A stretch of 64,000 nt of DNA from Stictocephala bisonia (Eukaryota > Arthropoda > Insecta > Hemiptera > Membracidae), in the NCBI GenBank assembly GCA_035578905.1, contig JAQJVL010000741.1, positions 62,001 to 126,000 of the forward strand, in the 5' to 3' direction. This document shows positions 44,714 through 57,130 of the stretch, one piece after another. Each line of letters begins with the position of its first letter. The stretch's first letter is position 1. The position numbers and the translations under genes are program-made. The notes beneath the pieces are model-generated. The model was not told the origin of the DNA, did not search any database, and saw only the letters and a list, made by a program, of their open reading frames with translations.

Positions 44714-46303
44714 ATAAGCTCCACTTTTTGTACTTCATAATATCTATAAAGAATAAAAATTTTAAGAACTGTAAAAAATAAACTATATCTTGTCAACTGT
44801 AGTTAAATTGGAAGATATAGTATATTTAAAACCAACTAAATTGTAACCATTACAATTTGGTTTTATTACTTTAGCCTATGTAATTGGTTGCATTTGAATG
44901 TAAATATGAGACTATATTTTTAGTGGTATTGTATGATTGTTTTTGTGGAAATTCAAAAACATAATAGTGTTGTAAGCTATATTAATTAACAAATAAACTA
45001 GTAATTAAACATGAAATATTTTGCTTACCTTCATTTTTTTGTTGGCTAAATATTGTGTCCTGAGTCCGTTGATTTTTGTCTAGTTAATCTGTTTTCTAGA
45101 ATTCTCATTATATGTCCATAAAAGATACTCTATTTATTCATCATATGAAATACCTCTCAATACAACAAAGGATAATTGGTCATTCCCCTTTTACATTTTT
45201 CTTATATATGAACGTTCTAATAATTTAACAATTAACATAATAAAATAACTCATGTAATTTCATAATATATTTTTCTCAAAATGTGGTAACAATAAAAGAA
45301 ATCACAAAGTGTACTATGATTGTTTAAAAAATAGCTTATTTTACATTATTTAGTTTTTTCACTGAATATGTTCTAGTATTTGTTCAATTGTATGTTCAAA
45401 TAATATTGTTTAGTCTGAACACTGCACCTAATAAAAAGAAGATAATTTTCTTCAGAAAATAATTAATCAGCAGGAATGATTTGTGATGTAACTCAGGTGC
45501 TGGGAAAGGCCATCTGATCCACCTGTGATCCAACACAAGCACACCGTACAGCGACATTTTGTTAACAAAATCGCTCTATTTAATTGTATACTTCTGAAAC
45601 AATTTGTTGATAGATCTTTTATTTTTAAAACATTTTCTATTGTGCATTATGAAAATTACACATAGCTGGTGGTAATGATAAAAAAATATTGAGAGGTATT
45701 TGGGGGGGGAGGGAGTTTTTTCAAAAAAGAACAGGAGTCTCCTCACCTGCAAAGAAATCTTGTTTTTCCACAATGACAAAACTTCTTGGTCATATCAGAA
45801 ATCAAATTCTACCACCTTAGCTGTTTTGCTACAGCCGCTGTGGTTGTGATGATTCAACTGACAAGCTTGTTGATCCTTTAGACAGTAACCGAAACCTGGC
45901 CAATACCCAACACAGACACAGCTCTAGTAGGTACACATTGATAGCAACCATTAAGTGGACACCTGGGTTACTATCAACATGATTTTATTCAGGTCAAAAT
46001 CATTTATTTCATTTTATCCTGATTACTTTGCCAGTCTGTTCAACTCCTAATTTTAAATAATATTTTTCTGTTTAAATCATAATGCCTCAAAATCCCTGTA
46101 GGAAAATGTTTTCATAGCCCTATGAAATTTTGCAGATGTTGTATGTGAATAAGGCCTTTGTGCTAATTATTTAGTATATTTTTCAGTAGTTTTATTTTAT
46201 TTAATTTTTGTATCAACATCATAGTGTATGTGCAATAACTTTAGTCTAACATTCTGCAGATCCATGCAGTATGCTAGATGATCAATCAGATTTAACTAAC
46301 TTT
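44714..46303. other. AT-rich spacer, no gene seen
   Basis: AT-rich DNA with a G-rich patch (GGGGGGGGAGGGAG) near 45705. The short minus-strand frame at 45576-45779 has no recognisable domain. Confidence 0.55.
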
Positions 46304-46305
46304 TG

Positions 46306-47834
46306 TTGTTAGAGGTAGAGGCATCTCAAAAGGCGAACCACGCTACTACTCATTTCGCCTGCCTTTTGTGTACTAACGTGCCTGCAAACATTGAATTCCC
46401 GGAAACTGAGGGGTTGGTTTAAAGGCAGTATTTACGGCGTTGTTTCATAGAATCCTTTTTCTCATTGTAGATTTATTTATTTGGGCGGTCTCTCTCTTTC
46501 CGTACGGTCAAGTATTTGTCAGTTTATTAACACCGTTAGTTGTTAAAGTTAACTGTGATTTTTATTGATTAGTGCAATTATGTTGACTGTTGAATACATT
46601 GAGTTAATTAATGATTACTAGTATTAAGTTTCTATTGAGTGTGTAATAGTGGATATATTAATAACGATTATTAGGTATTATCATTACTAAGTTAGGTGGT
46701 AAAGGAACTGTTCTACATAGTCAAGGTAGGGAAATAGTTTTCAATGTATATAATTATTTTTGTGATATTCAAGAAGGGAAATAAATTAAAGTCAATAATA
46801 ATAGATAAAGCTGTTGAAGCCACTAAAGTTTCCAGGCGATCAGTAGAAAGAATTCTGAAAGAAGTTCCTCCGATGTAAAAATTACTCCACCAGCATTTTT
46901 TACGCCTAAAAAATGTGAACTAGAAAAAGCCAGTGTGTGATCTAGATTCATTCGATTTGGAAGCCTTGAAAATACTACATTCAAAATTAATGACATTATT
47001 CACCTAGCCGCTGAGGCCTTCAATGACATTTCTGAGGAACAGTGAGCCAAAGTATGTCGCCACGTTACGGACCAGGAGAAAAAAATACATTGAAGAAAAG
47101 TATATGTGGGATATTGGCATGGAACAGTTTATCATAAGACTTCATAGTGACACATCTTCTGATTCAGAGGAAGACGACGATGTCGAATGTGGAGTTAGTT
47201 AGCTTCCCGCAGAGTAACTGTAAGCAATTTAATTTAAAGAAACATTTTTTCCTATAAACTATTTATTAGTTTATAGGCCTAGTTTAAGTATTTGTGTTTA
47301 TAAAATAACAGTGGAATATTAAATTATATAACTGTGTAAACAATTATCATGCGGCACATCGAAAAAAACATAAAAATACTTCATAATATTTTACAGTAAG
47401 CGGTTTTTGTTCATGATTTTTTTAAATTTAAAATGTAAGATAAATATTTCTCAAACGATTTCACATAAATCATTTCAAATAATTGGCCATTCATGTAATA
47501 TTAGCTTAAGTAAGTAAGCAAATCTTAAGACCTGAGGCATTTATAGTTCCTGAGATATATTTTTTGTTCAATACAAATTACTTACTGTACTAACATACAG
47601 GGACGCGGTTAAGGAAACAAGATAGACCATACTGTTTAATAACAAGTTTTGTTTATTTTCATGTCTTGAACAAAATCCCGATATTTGGCCACAGAATTTC
47701 CAAACTTCCAGTATATGTATACTGCACGTGCGCGGCTAATGTTTTTAGGACAGTCTTTTGACCTAGCTAACGCAAAAGGCTAGTAGTATTCCGGCCGGGT
47801 TGTTCGCCTTTCGGGATGCCTCTTGCTCTAACAA
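46306..47834 (+). mobile_element. DNA transposon derivative with TIRs, internally deleted
   Basis: The left end TTGTTAGAGGTAGAGGCATC and the reverse complement of the right end (TTGTTAGAGCAAGAGGCATC) match and continue for about 65 bp, sharing AAAGGCGAAC, TACTACT and GCCTTTTG. The dinucleotide TG flanks both ends. The interior holds pieces of a transposase: an N-terminal helix-turn-helix-like stretch KAVEATKVSRRSVERILKE (about 46807-46866) and a C-terminal region with acidic, Ser-rich DTSSDSEEDDD (about 47150-47185). The catalytic core is missing between them. The C-terminal style suggests an IS630-Tc1-mariner-like (DDE_3) transposase. That assignment is an inference. Confidence 0.7.
46800..47200 (+). 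pseudogene. Transposase remnant (ends only)
   Basis: One plus-strand frame reads through KAVEATKVSRRSVERILKE and then stops and shifts. Further pieces read RFIRFGSLENTTFKINDIIH, AAEAFNDISEEQ, a stop where W is expected, and KVCRHVT. The last piece is EEKYMWDIG, ending in the acidic tail near 47190. No DDE catalytic motifs are visible. This is the relic of a gene whose middle was lost. Confidence 0.6.
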
Positions 47835-48059
47835 TGAAACAAGTATTATATTTTGTTTGAAAGCACATTGCTTATTACTCTTTTAGAGTTAAAATTCCGT
47901 CTCTCATTTGAACAAATGGAATGGTGGCATTCAACCATCTACAATTACAATTTCAACTATTTATTATAATATAAATCTATGTTCAAAGCACAAACACAAA
48001 GCCTATGGATTTATTCATTGTCGTTATTAATATCATAAATTATCACATCAACGGAGTAA

Positions 48060-48610
48060 TATCATAACCCAGTACTGACAAATAAAGAACCATGTACCGA
48101 CATAGAATAAACTGTCTTCCAATATAAAAAGTATGTTATACTAAATACAAGAAACTATGTACTGACATATGAAAAATTTTGTAGTGGAAAATAAAAAAGT
48201 TTGCATATAATTGCCAGCGTATTGGCTCAGTGGCTAAGGCTTTGGACAGCGGAGATCTTAGTCCAAGATTTGAATCCCTAACTAAGCTAACAGTTGGAAC
48301 TTCACTCGTCCACAGGCTTATCTTTTTTTTTTTGTTTATTTATTTTTTAACTGGTGAGTGACGTTACAAAATAAATAAATAAAAAAAGATAAGATTCAAG
48401 CTGCGTCCTAACATACAAGAAAATTTGTACTTACAAACAAAAAACTGTCTACTGACAAATAAAGAACTCTGTACTGACAAACTATAAACTGTGCACTGAT
48501 ATATAAGAAACTCTTTAGTGGAAAATAAAAAAAACGTTGTACTGACATATAAGAAACCTTATAGAGGAAAATAAAACACTTTACTTATAAATAAGAAACT
48601 GTTTTGACAC
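48060..48610 (+). repeat. Degenerate tandem repeat around TACTGACATATAAGAAACT
   Basis: Variants of (G)TACTGACA(A/T)ATAAGAAACT and GTGGAAAATAAAA recur about every 30 bp on both sides of a SINE inserted at 48212. Divergence is high, so boundaries are approximate. Confidence 0.6.
48212..48400 (+). mobile_element. tRNA-derived SINE, copy 2, with hairpin tail
   Basis: A box TGGCTCAGTGG (about 48226) and B-box-like GATTTGAATCC (about 48270). The body has ACTAAGCTAACAGTTGG as in the copy at 7648. The 3' part contains arms CTTATCTTTTTTTTTT... (48317-48348) and its reverse complement (48368-48393), probably two simple-repeat tails in opposite orientation. It interrupts the degenerate tandem repeat. 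Confidence 0.72.
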
Positions 48611-48645
48611 TAAATTTGCACCTGCCATTTATAAAAATCTAATGA

Positions 48646-49340
48646 TTAATAGCAAAAGAGTATATAATCGGCAAACAACAAACTTCTGGCTGGCAAGTTT
48701 GAATAATGCTGGGTGATAAATAAAACCTGAGGCTCCCCAGAAAGTGTTGGAATCTTATAAGATTGTGCACCACTATATCTAACAATGAGCCATCTATCTT
48801 TCAAATAATCCTTTAACCCTTGCAACAGATGACCAATGACACCAAAATCACTCAGCTTTTGTACCAGGTCTGTATGGCTCACCCTATCAAAGTCCTTTAA
48901 AAAGTCCAAGTATATGCTATCGATCTGGTGTCCTCTAGAGAAGGCTGACATTATAAAATCTGAAAGACTGCTATAATTGTTGAGGTTGGCTAAAGATTGT
49001 TTTCAAACGACTGAAGCAATTTGGCAATATGTATGTTAGTTTTTCTAGGCATTCCATAGTAGAACCAGGCAATGAAAGGGATGTATCATCAATATAAAGG
49101 AAGAGCTTGAACAATTAATTACCAGGTGGAAGGTAAGATAGTTAATCTATAGAAGGAAGAGAGTACGACCGAGGTTGGATCCCTGGGGCACCCTGTTGTA
49201 GCCTAACTACGGTTGAAGTGAAGGTTACATTTAAAAGGAAAACACTTGTAACAACCATGGTCTCCACCAATGATGTTGCTTTATTTGAATAATTTGTTAA
49301 GAACAGGATTTCTGTCACATATGACTTACCACACAATTGT
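48646..49340 (-). mobile_element. Two LINE reverse-transcriptase fragments
   Basis: At 49340-49010 the minus strand reads VPQGSNLGRTLFLL (motif B) and, after a frame change, YIDDTSLSLPGSTMECLEKL (motif C). At 48951-48646 it reads YLDFLKDFDRVSHTDL (motif A), an RSLLFADY motif-C-like piece and flanking RT sequence. Since motif A lies downstream of motif C, these are two separate or rearranged insertions. Both are broken by stops and shifts. Confidence 0.75.
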
Positions 49341-49344
49341 AGCT

Positions 49345-50394
49345 AAATACTTTACACCTCCCTTCTTAACCCTGTGGCACTGGCACCCTGGTTTGTGACA
49401 TGAGTACTGGTGCCAAATCTCAGAGACACAAAATTAAATATTTAAAATGTTTAAAATATGTCGAAACACATTAATGCCAATTTTTCCCCTATAACTTTAC
49501 TTACTAATAAGGATATTTAGGTAAGGTAAGGAAATAAAACTATTTTCTTATATTTACATTCTTATAGAACAATTTTTAAAATGTTTACAAACTTTTTTTG
49601 AAAAAAATAGGTTTTTGCAAATGTTACAAAACACGTTTAATGGTTTTAAAATACAAAATTAGTTAAGGGGAATAGTGCATAATAATATACAAACAAATTC
49701 AAAAATTTACTTCCACTGAACAAGGAATGAACATTTTCTCTCATAAATTGAATTTATTTTCGTTTAAAATTGAGCAATTTGGGCATGTAAAAGATGCATG
49801 ATCCAGTCCTTCCAGTCAAATAAACTTAAAACTGTGTTTTACATTAGTACTTTGTCTTATTTCAATTTTTCTACAAATCCATTAATAGAATCTTTCTCCT
49901 CTTGGTCGGACTTGTCAAACTCCTTTTCGGAAATATCATTCTCTACATCATCCAGAAGCCTGCATATTCTCCCTTTTTGTTTCACTTGCCATCATAACTC
50001 AAACAACAGATGTAATATAAAAAAATAACATATTTTTAGCTTGTAAATTGTATACATATTCACCTAACTATAGTAAATTTAAAAACACAAACTTGAAAAA
50101 ATGTAACATGAGCACTGGCAACAAGTCTGACAGACTCTAAATGTGAATAAATAAAAACCACAAGGGATGTGGAATTGACGACTGTGCATCAGTCACTAGC
50201 ATAAGGAAGGATGCAGCTACTGTGAATCTTGTGACTTTAGGCCACTTGACTCTACCACACCAACCATTACAACAGCCCTCGGGTCTGTGAGACTTGGTGC
50301 CAGTTCCGCAGGTTTAAACTGAGCTGAAATAGTTGCTCTTTAACCACACATTAATACGCGTTGTTCAACAGATATTCGCTTTTCTACCATAAAA
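49345..50394. other. AT-rich spacer, no clear gene
   Basis: AT-rich DNA. Two short motifs around CACTGGCACC/CTTGGTGCCAG (49379 and 50289) are loosely inverted. The 76-codon plus frame at 49798-50028 is opposed by an acidic minus-strand reading, but neither is recognised. Confidence 0.5.
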
Positions 50395-50900
50395 TTAAAT
50401 TTAAATTTTCCCCATAAACAATAGCTAATGCATCTTTATCTATCTGAAAATATGATACTGGTCGCTCTACTCCTTCTTTGTTTAAGACACTAGGCACGCA
50501 ACCAAAACTTATGCTGCTTGCGTCAACTTTGAGTATTACAGGCAAGTCTATCATAATGAGCGAGAATGGGTGTTGCAGTTAATATTTTTTTGTTTAACTA
50601 ATTAAAAGCTTCTATGCACTTGATATCAAATACAAATGGTAATTTTTTTAGGATTATACAAAGGGTTTAGAATATTAGACAAGTTCTTTACAAATGATCT
50701 ATAGTACATAATTAGCCCAATGAAGGATTTAACTTCAGTGAAAATTTCGGTTGGGGGTGTTATGTGAGGTATGAAGACCCTCCCTGTCAATTATAACCCC
50801 CACCCTCAAATGAAGAGTACATGCAAAGAATTTGCATTTGTTAGATTTCACTGTAAAACCAACATTACTTAAACAGCATCGAGGTTGCTCCCCTGACTTA
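50395..50900 (-). mobile_element. Decayed Ty3/gypsy pol fragment (RT end to RNase H)
   Basis: The minus strand in shifting frames reads VKSNKCKFFACTLHLRVGV, then EIFTEVKSFIGLIMYYRSFV and KNLSNILNPLY. Further on come ILKVDASSISFGCV and KEGVERPVSYFQIDKDALAI. These are the standard connection and RNase H segments of gypsy pol (FLG..NYYR, VDAS, RP.Y, ALA.V). Several stops are present. It is unrelated in sequence to the intact element at 30130 and much older. Confidence 0.75.
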
Positions 50901-50918
50901 AGTTTCTGTTCATGTAGA

Positions 50919-51205
50919 TTTATTTATTTATTCATAAGACGCCGATCGTCAAGATATGGGCGAATATGGAATTCGAATGAGTGTGATGAGTGTAGATGAG
51001 TGAATGTAGTCATTGTTACAAACTAAGGCCGACTATTCCTTAGAAAGTGTCATTAATTAATAGCCCAATGACAAATGAACAGCCGGTGGTTATCAGCTGA
51101 TCCTTCTCAAAATGTATTATGACTCTGATTGGGATCGAACTGAGAACCTTTAGCACATGAAGCTGGGATTGAACCAACTTCGCTACCGATCATATAGGCC
51201 AGTAC
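50919..51205 (-). mobile_element. tRNA-derived SINE with AATA tail
   Basis: On the minus strand the A box TAGCGAAGTTGG (51174-51185) fits TRGYNNARNNGG and the B box AGTTCGATCCC lies about 32 nt further on (51130-51141). The body (51080-50940) aligns with 18300-18470 and with 58575-58725. The element ends in ATGAATAAATAAATAAAT (about 50919-50936), a simple tail like that of the LINE end at 24628, which hints at the LINE partner that mobilises it. Confidence 0.72.
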
Positions 51206-51399
51206 TGGTTTCATTGTGGATCCAAATTACCATAATTTGCTCTTTTCCAAGGCCTAGATGGACTTTTAATAAAGCAAATTTGGTGGCCTTTACCACCAGG
51301 CTTGATAGCATCAGGTTCATTCCTCCTAAATTATAAAATTATGATCGTTTTACAAATCTTGTCTCGTCCATTGCTAAAGCTTGCATACCAAGAGGATAC

Positions 51400-53390
51400 A
51401 GAAAGGAGTATATAGCAGGATGGAGTACGGTATCAGATGACCTTTATTAAGAGTTTAATGCTACCAAAAACTCCCACAGATAATCTGCTACTGCACTTTC
51501 CAGACAGTGCCTGGAGAGAAAAATGGGTTAAAACTGTTGAAGATATAAATTATACCCACAGCTGTTGTAAAGTGTGGTCACTTTTAAAGAAAATCTCTAC
51601 TGGTAAATCTCCAAATCAAAGAAAAGTGCTTCACCTGAAGGCTTCTAATATAGCTAAACGGATAGTCAGCTTATCAAAGTCAGCCCACCATTTTTCTGAC
51701 TAACATGTGCTTTACAATCTGAATGTAATTAAAAAGAGCCAACTGGCATCCCTAAAAGTCTCCAGAAATTTTACAGAGTAAGACAGAGCAACAATATCTT
51801 TCCGGAATGTCTTATGCGTGCTGGTAGCTAAGTGAAACAATGACTTCAAACAGTCTACAGTAAGATACTAGCTACAGGCAATTTGCCACAAGCATTTAAG
51901 CGTTCAGAAGGAGTAGATCTTCTAAAGCTTGGCAAAGACCCTGAACGAGTAGGAAGTTATCGCCCTATATCTCTTCTTATTGTTTGTTATAAATTGCTGG
52001 AAAGACTGTTATACAACAGAATATCGACCATTTTTTATTCTAATTTTCCAGTTGAGCAGGCGGGTTCTCGCCCTGGCCTAAGTTGTAGTGACCAGATCAT
52101 AGTCTGATCATAGCTCTGGCATAATTTATTGAGAATGGGTTTGAAAATAAGTTAAACACATCTGCACCTTTTTTTGATCTCACAGGGGCTTATGACACAG
52201 TATAGAGCAATGGTTTATTTTATTTAAATTCTACAGCCTCCTTCCCTGTCCCTTTCTTTTTCAACTTCTGGAGTTAATGCTTAGTGCCAGGCTAATAAAA
52301 GTTTATCTCAGTCGTGAAGAAAGCTCTTTTAGACAGCTGAAGGATGGTCTTGCTCCAGTTTTATTCAACCTGTATATCACTGACATCTCAATCACCAAGT
52401 AAAGAAAATGTATATATGCAGACAATATTGCTTTAGCTTATCAACACAAGGACTTCACAGCTAATGAAGAAGCACTCACAAACGATCTTGCAACTACCGA
52501 AGAATGTTTTAGAACCTGGAAGCTAAATACTAGCCCATCAAAAACCAAAGTAGCCTGCTTCCTACTAAGTAACCAACTAGCTAATAGAAAATTAAACAAC
52601 TTTCTAAATGGTGTAAAACTCCACCACAGCAACTGGGAGTAAAATTAGATTGATCGCTGACATTTAAAAGCCATCTTCAAAAATACAGCAGCTAAAATTA
52701 AAACGAGGGTAAATGTACAACATCATATTGCCAGAACAACTTCCTGCGTACTACTGCCAATGTACACTTCCTGTGTACTAGCCTACTGAGATGTCACTGG
52801 TTTATTTAGCTGCTGAATACAGTGCTCCTGTATAGCTAAACAGTGCACAAAGTAAAGGGATTGATACCCAACTTAATAAAGCCGTAATAACTATTAGCGG
52901 CACTCTAATGGCAACTTCATTACCTTGGATCCCGATGCTGTGCAATATAGCTCCTCCAGAAATAAGACGTCAGGAGGCACTACTAAAAGAATTCAATAAA
53001 TCTTGAATGCCCCACACCTCCCCATTACCCAGGATCTCCCATGTCAGAGCGGTCGATTAAAATCTCTAAACCCACCTCTACACACTACTCCAGTTGAGCA
53101 GAGACGGGATGAACCTACCTCGTAGGGAATGGACACTGTTGAATCGGTTCCGAATTGGAATGTGCAGATGTAACCACTGAAAATACGTATGGGTATTTAC
53201 ACTAGATCAGTAACGTAATTGTGGGGAGTTTATTCAAACAATGGACCACATAGTTACAGAGAGCCCCCTGCGCTGTTTACCCCCGGAGAGATTAGCTAGT
53301 ATAAATAGAATCATTGAGGCAGGTCTTAAATGGCTTGATGTATTGGATCTAGCTTTGGGACAGGAGATCACTTGTTATTTTTAAGTATAA
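51400..53390 (+). mobile_element. Decayed LINE coding region (RT to C-terminus)
   Basis: Fragments in changing plus frames follow the order expected of one non-LTR pol. They are SAWREKWVKTVEDIN, PERVGSYRPISLL and KLLERLLYNRIS. These are followed by EQAGSRPGLSCSDQI (51883-52107), FFDLTGAYDTV (motif A, about 52170) and LGVKLDRSLTFKSHL (about 52640). Beyond these come ITISGTLMATSLPWIPML, then LPRREWTLLNRFRIGMCRC and DHIVTESPLRCLPPERL near 53250, ending in LKWLDVLDLAL near 53350. The LNRFR..CRC and HIV...PLR block is a C-terminal signature of a widespread animal LINE group, RTE/jockey-like. Stops throughout; the endonuclease is not visible. Confidence 0.8.
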
Positions 53391-53863
53391 AACACAACTT
53401 TTATATCATTTTAAATTGATAAATGGGGCTGACAAAAAACTATACGCTAAAGACTTCTCTCAATCTGTTATTATTAGTTACATTATACGGCGCTTATATT
53501 AAAATAGCGTCAAAATATGACTTACTAAAAAAATATAGCTAGATACTTTACACACCCCTCTCCGTGCATGAAGTTCAGGTGAAATATAGTGCCGCATAAT
53601 ATACTCTCTGTTATCATCATCGGTTGACAGAATCAGGACAGAATGTCTCTTTCCGCTGATCTAAGAGCTGAAAAAAATCAAGAACTAAACATCATGTTCT
53701 TATTTTTCAAAGCAGAGACTGATCTCCTTATTAACCTTACTCTGCCCATTCCCCATAGACTAATGATATGTGCGAAGAATAGACTACTGATATTCATGCA
53801 AAGTAAGGGAGCGAACCAATACAGTAGGTAGAAGGTGAATATACTAACAAATCTTTCCATCTA

Positions 53864-53948
53864 GGCCGGATTCGAACCAGTGCTATATCTAGCGGATATG
53901 AACCCAGGTTCAAAGTCCTTACGCCTTAAACCACTCGGCCACCGGCTC
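53864..53948 (-). mobile_element. tRNA-like SINE head or tRNA pseudogene
   Basis: The minus strand has a perfect A box TGGCCGAGTGG and B box GGTTCGAATCC, with a long variable region reminiscent of class II (Leu/Ser) tRNAs. The acceptor arms do not pair (GAGCCGG against CTAGATG), and the distance between boxes is long (about 45 nt), so it is not a functional tRNA. A SINE derived from a Leu/Ser-type tRNA is most likely. Confidence 0.6.
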
Positions 53949-53949
53949 A

Positions 53950-54430
53950 CCCAAATGTTCTCATCTACTCCATCTTTCAAAGCAGCATTTCATGGTTTGT
54001 AGTATCGAATGCCTTACTCAAATTAAAAGCCTGCAGAGTAATTGACCATGCCCAAGTTACTAGCTATGTCGTTGATAAAGTCTAACATTACGATGGGTTT
54101 GTTATTTATTTTTAACAAATCAATGGTGATGTTCAACAATTATATTTCTTTAATTGAAGAAACTCCATAGGCGGCTTAAAACAACGCTCTTATAACCCTT
54201 GGAGATTGCTGTTAAAATGGTAATAGGTCTATAGTTATTACTGTCTGTTTTATTTCCTGTCTTTAATATTGGTTTTACCATTACAAGTTAGAATGCATTT
54301 GGGAAAATAAAACATATAAAAATACCAGAAGTAAATTCTAAATACCATAAGGTCGTTCTAACTTTACCTCTGAGGTTTGCGGGTTAGACTGAAAAAACAC
54401 CACATCCAGACCGCCACAGCCCTAAATTTT
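53950..54430 (-). mobile_element. LINE reverse-transcriptase fragment
   Basis: Minus strand in shifted frames reads PILKTGNKTDSNNYRPITIL (RT motif 1-2 region, about 54280-54220) and LSKAFDTTNHEMLL (motif A, about 54040-53990). Other RT motifs are missing. The fragment is short and broken. Confidence 0.7.
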
Positions 54431-55158
54431 ACATCTGGTGATTCACAATTGGGAAGAATGTAGTAAGGTACAAATTTATAATTTTTTTAAATGTGAATGA
54501 AAATCTTGTTAGTGTTTAACTGGGACGTACATTTTTACTGTTTACAAATATCAAAAGACAAAGTAAATCGGACAATTTTAACTTATAAAAACTATCAGGC
54601 CCTATTTGTGATTTATCTAGACCAGAAACAAATTAGCCGTGTGACAGGAGGGAGCCCAGCGTTCAAGATATACAATGTTGCCATGTTATGCTCCCCTCAG
54701 AGGTAAAGTTAAAACGGCTGGAGAATAGGTTGTTGAATGCTCTGTAAGACTAAACATTTTTATAACAATTTCATCTGCCGCTGCTGTTTTCTAGGCTTTT
54801 GGCAGGAAATAGCATCCTTCACTTCTTTTTCATTGGTTGGATTAAAAATGAATGAGCTGACTGATTTTTTTTGAAAAATCTATGTAGTTACGTGTAAGAA
54901 AGATAACAGCCTAACCAATAGCCCTGATCTTACCACTTTCATAATTTGTGACAGATTTTTTTCATTTCATTCATATTCGTATTAAAATACACTCAAATTG
55001 TGTTGGCATAGTATATTTTAATGACGAATAAATTTGCACACGATACTGAAAATTACTTTGGTTTTTAATTAAAAGACATAACAATTCTTTATCACTGTTA
55101 ATACTCTTTTCATTACTCAGTGCTGCAACTCGGATACTTCGTGGGCTCTTTCCCTCCT
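54431..55158. other. Spacer, possible old LINE debris
   Basis: AT-rich DNA with one 69-codon plus frame (54497-54706) of no recognisable family. It may continue the LINE fragment upstream, but no motif could be confirmed. Confidence 0.45.
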
Positions 55159-56989
55159 TCCAGCTTCCACTCCAGCCATTCCACTTCTTATTTTTTCATT
55201 AGTTAACTTCTTTCTTCTTTCTAAGTATGCATTATATATGTACGTTTGCCGGAGATTTTGTTTATAGTGACGTCTAATATTTGAGTAGTCAACTATTTTT
55301 TATATGGTTTTCTGTACACTTTCCTGGGAATAATGCATTTCATTCAAGTATATTTGAAGACTTATTTGATAGCACAATCATAAAATCAAATGTGACTGAG
55401 TGTATCATCAGGTGAGGCAAAGCTTTTTATTTTGAAGATCCTGTTTAGCTTCTGCCAAAAGTATGATTTCAAATGGATTTGGCAATATTAGTTATTAAAT
55501 ATGGACGTTTTATAAACTTCTATACACCTACTATTCAATGATAAATCGTCTTTTCATGAACAAGATGCTCTTAATCCAGGCCCTACCCTTACTTAGTGCT
55601 AATACAAATCTTTCAACTAACTTACCCCATGATTTCTTCACATTGCAAGCCTTAGTAATTATTTGATATAGCACACTGCGTTATTTAATTTTTTAACTCA
55701 AAAGGCAATTTTTATCCTAAACTAACCTAACAAAAAAAAAAAAAAAATTAAGATAGCCTATTTAGGCTATTTGAAGTAAATGAACTATTGGATATTTTAA
55801 CTCTTATCACGCCGTAAGCGCATATTCGCGTAATAAATACAAAAATAAGACTTTCGTAACAATTTTTCTAATTTAAACCGGTAATGCGTTTGGGTTATGG
55901 GCAGTAACCCAGAGTAACTTAATCAGCGACTCATGAGAGACACATTGTGCGACTTTACCTTTTGTTGGCCTGTCAATCACTACGAGACTGGTTTTTGTTT
56001 GGTAGTGTACATTTCCACTCTGCCGTCTAATGCCCCAAGCGCACATACGCGAAGCTACTGTCAAGCCGAGCAGTTGTCATTGTCCACCGCCTCACCACTT
56101 GAAACTGTGTATTTGGTTTTTTATCATTACTTTAGTTTAAAATATGTTAGTAATTTATTAGTTTTAAATGTCAATATGAATAATCTGGCCAATTTTGATT
56201 TTGTGGAAGATATTAAATACATTGTACTCAAGTGATATATGTATTTACTAATTTTTTATTATATTATTTGCATTGTCTTTATTAGTAAATATACTCAGTT
56301 ATACATATTTTATCAATAGTAATAATAATTTGTATTGATTCATACTGTATAAGTGATCTATTGCCTTAGGCTTACTTTCAAGTAAAAGCTTATTTATATA
56401 TAAGAAAAAAAGGTAAAGTAAAATAATAAAAGTTTCAAAATGTTATGATATCTTTTATTTTCCTGTACAGAACAATAAAAAAATTAGCAACTAAAAAATA
56501 TAATTTTGATTTTTTTTATAATAAGTTGGCGCTTAATGGAAAATAGGCATTGTATTAATGGCGCTTTAAGGGTTTTAGGTGGTTTTTCTCCAATCTTGCA
56601 TTAGATTGTTTACTGTGGTTTCCAAAAATTTGTGAAGTGTTTGGCTAATTTGATGTTTTACTAAGTGAATTTTGCTTGCCTAGTTTGTTTGCTTATTTAC
56701 TTAAAAATTGACCATTGAGATGTACTGTACCAGTTAGTATACTACCTTATGCTATTAGTAAGGTCATCTAAGAGATCCAATTTGATTTACAATTTGTTTT
56801 TATAATATTTTATATAACTTACAACACCTGCTGGTTTTATTTTATTTGGATTATCCATATATTTAAATTCGTAAGGCGAATCAGTTGTGTCAAAATTCCA
56901 AGCGCTACACTCCACCTACAGTCTTCGGAAATGGCTTATTTTAAAGCACAAATTGTAGATGGCGGGAAAAATAAAAATTCAGCAATTCA

Positions 56990-57130
56990 CCTTTAGGGCT
57001 CCACCCCATTTGCCTTCAAAGTTCCTATATTAATCTTATGTGAAGAGGGTTGCTAACTTTTGTTTTAATTTATTGAGTCCAGATGTCAATAAGATAAATT
57101 AAATATTCCAGCTGTTAATTTTTTATACTC
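56990..57130 (+). repeat. Dispersed 'CCCCATTTGCCTT' repeat, copies 3 and 4
   Basis: CTTTAGGGCTCCACCCCATT, then TGCCTTCAAAGTTCCTATAT and TTCCAGCTGTTAATTTTT, match the family at 23080 and 28745. The duplicate lies at 61105-61245. Confidence 0.55.

Noticed and set aside
53864..53948. Functional tRNA gene
   Set aside because: A and B boxes are good but the acceptor stem does not pair and spacing is abnormal.
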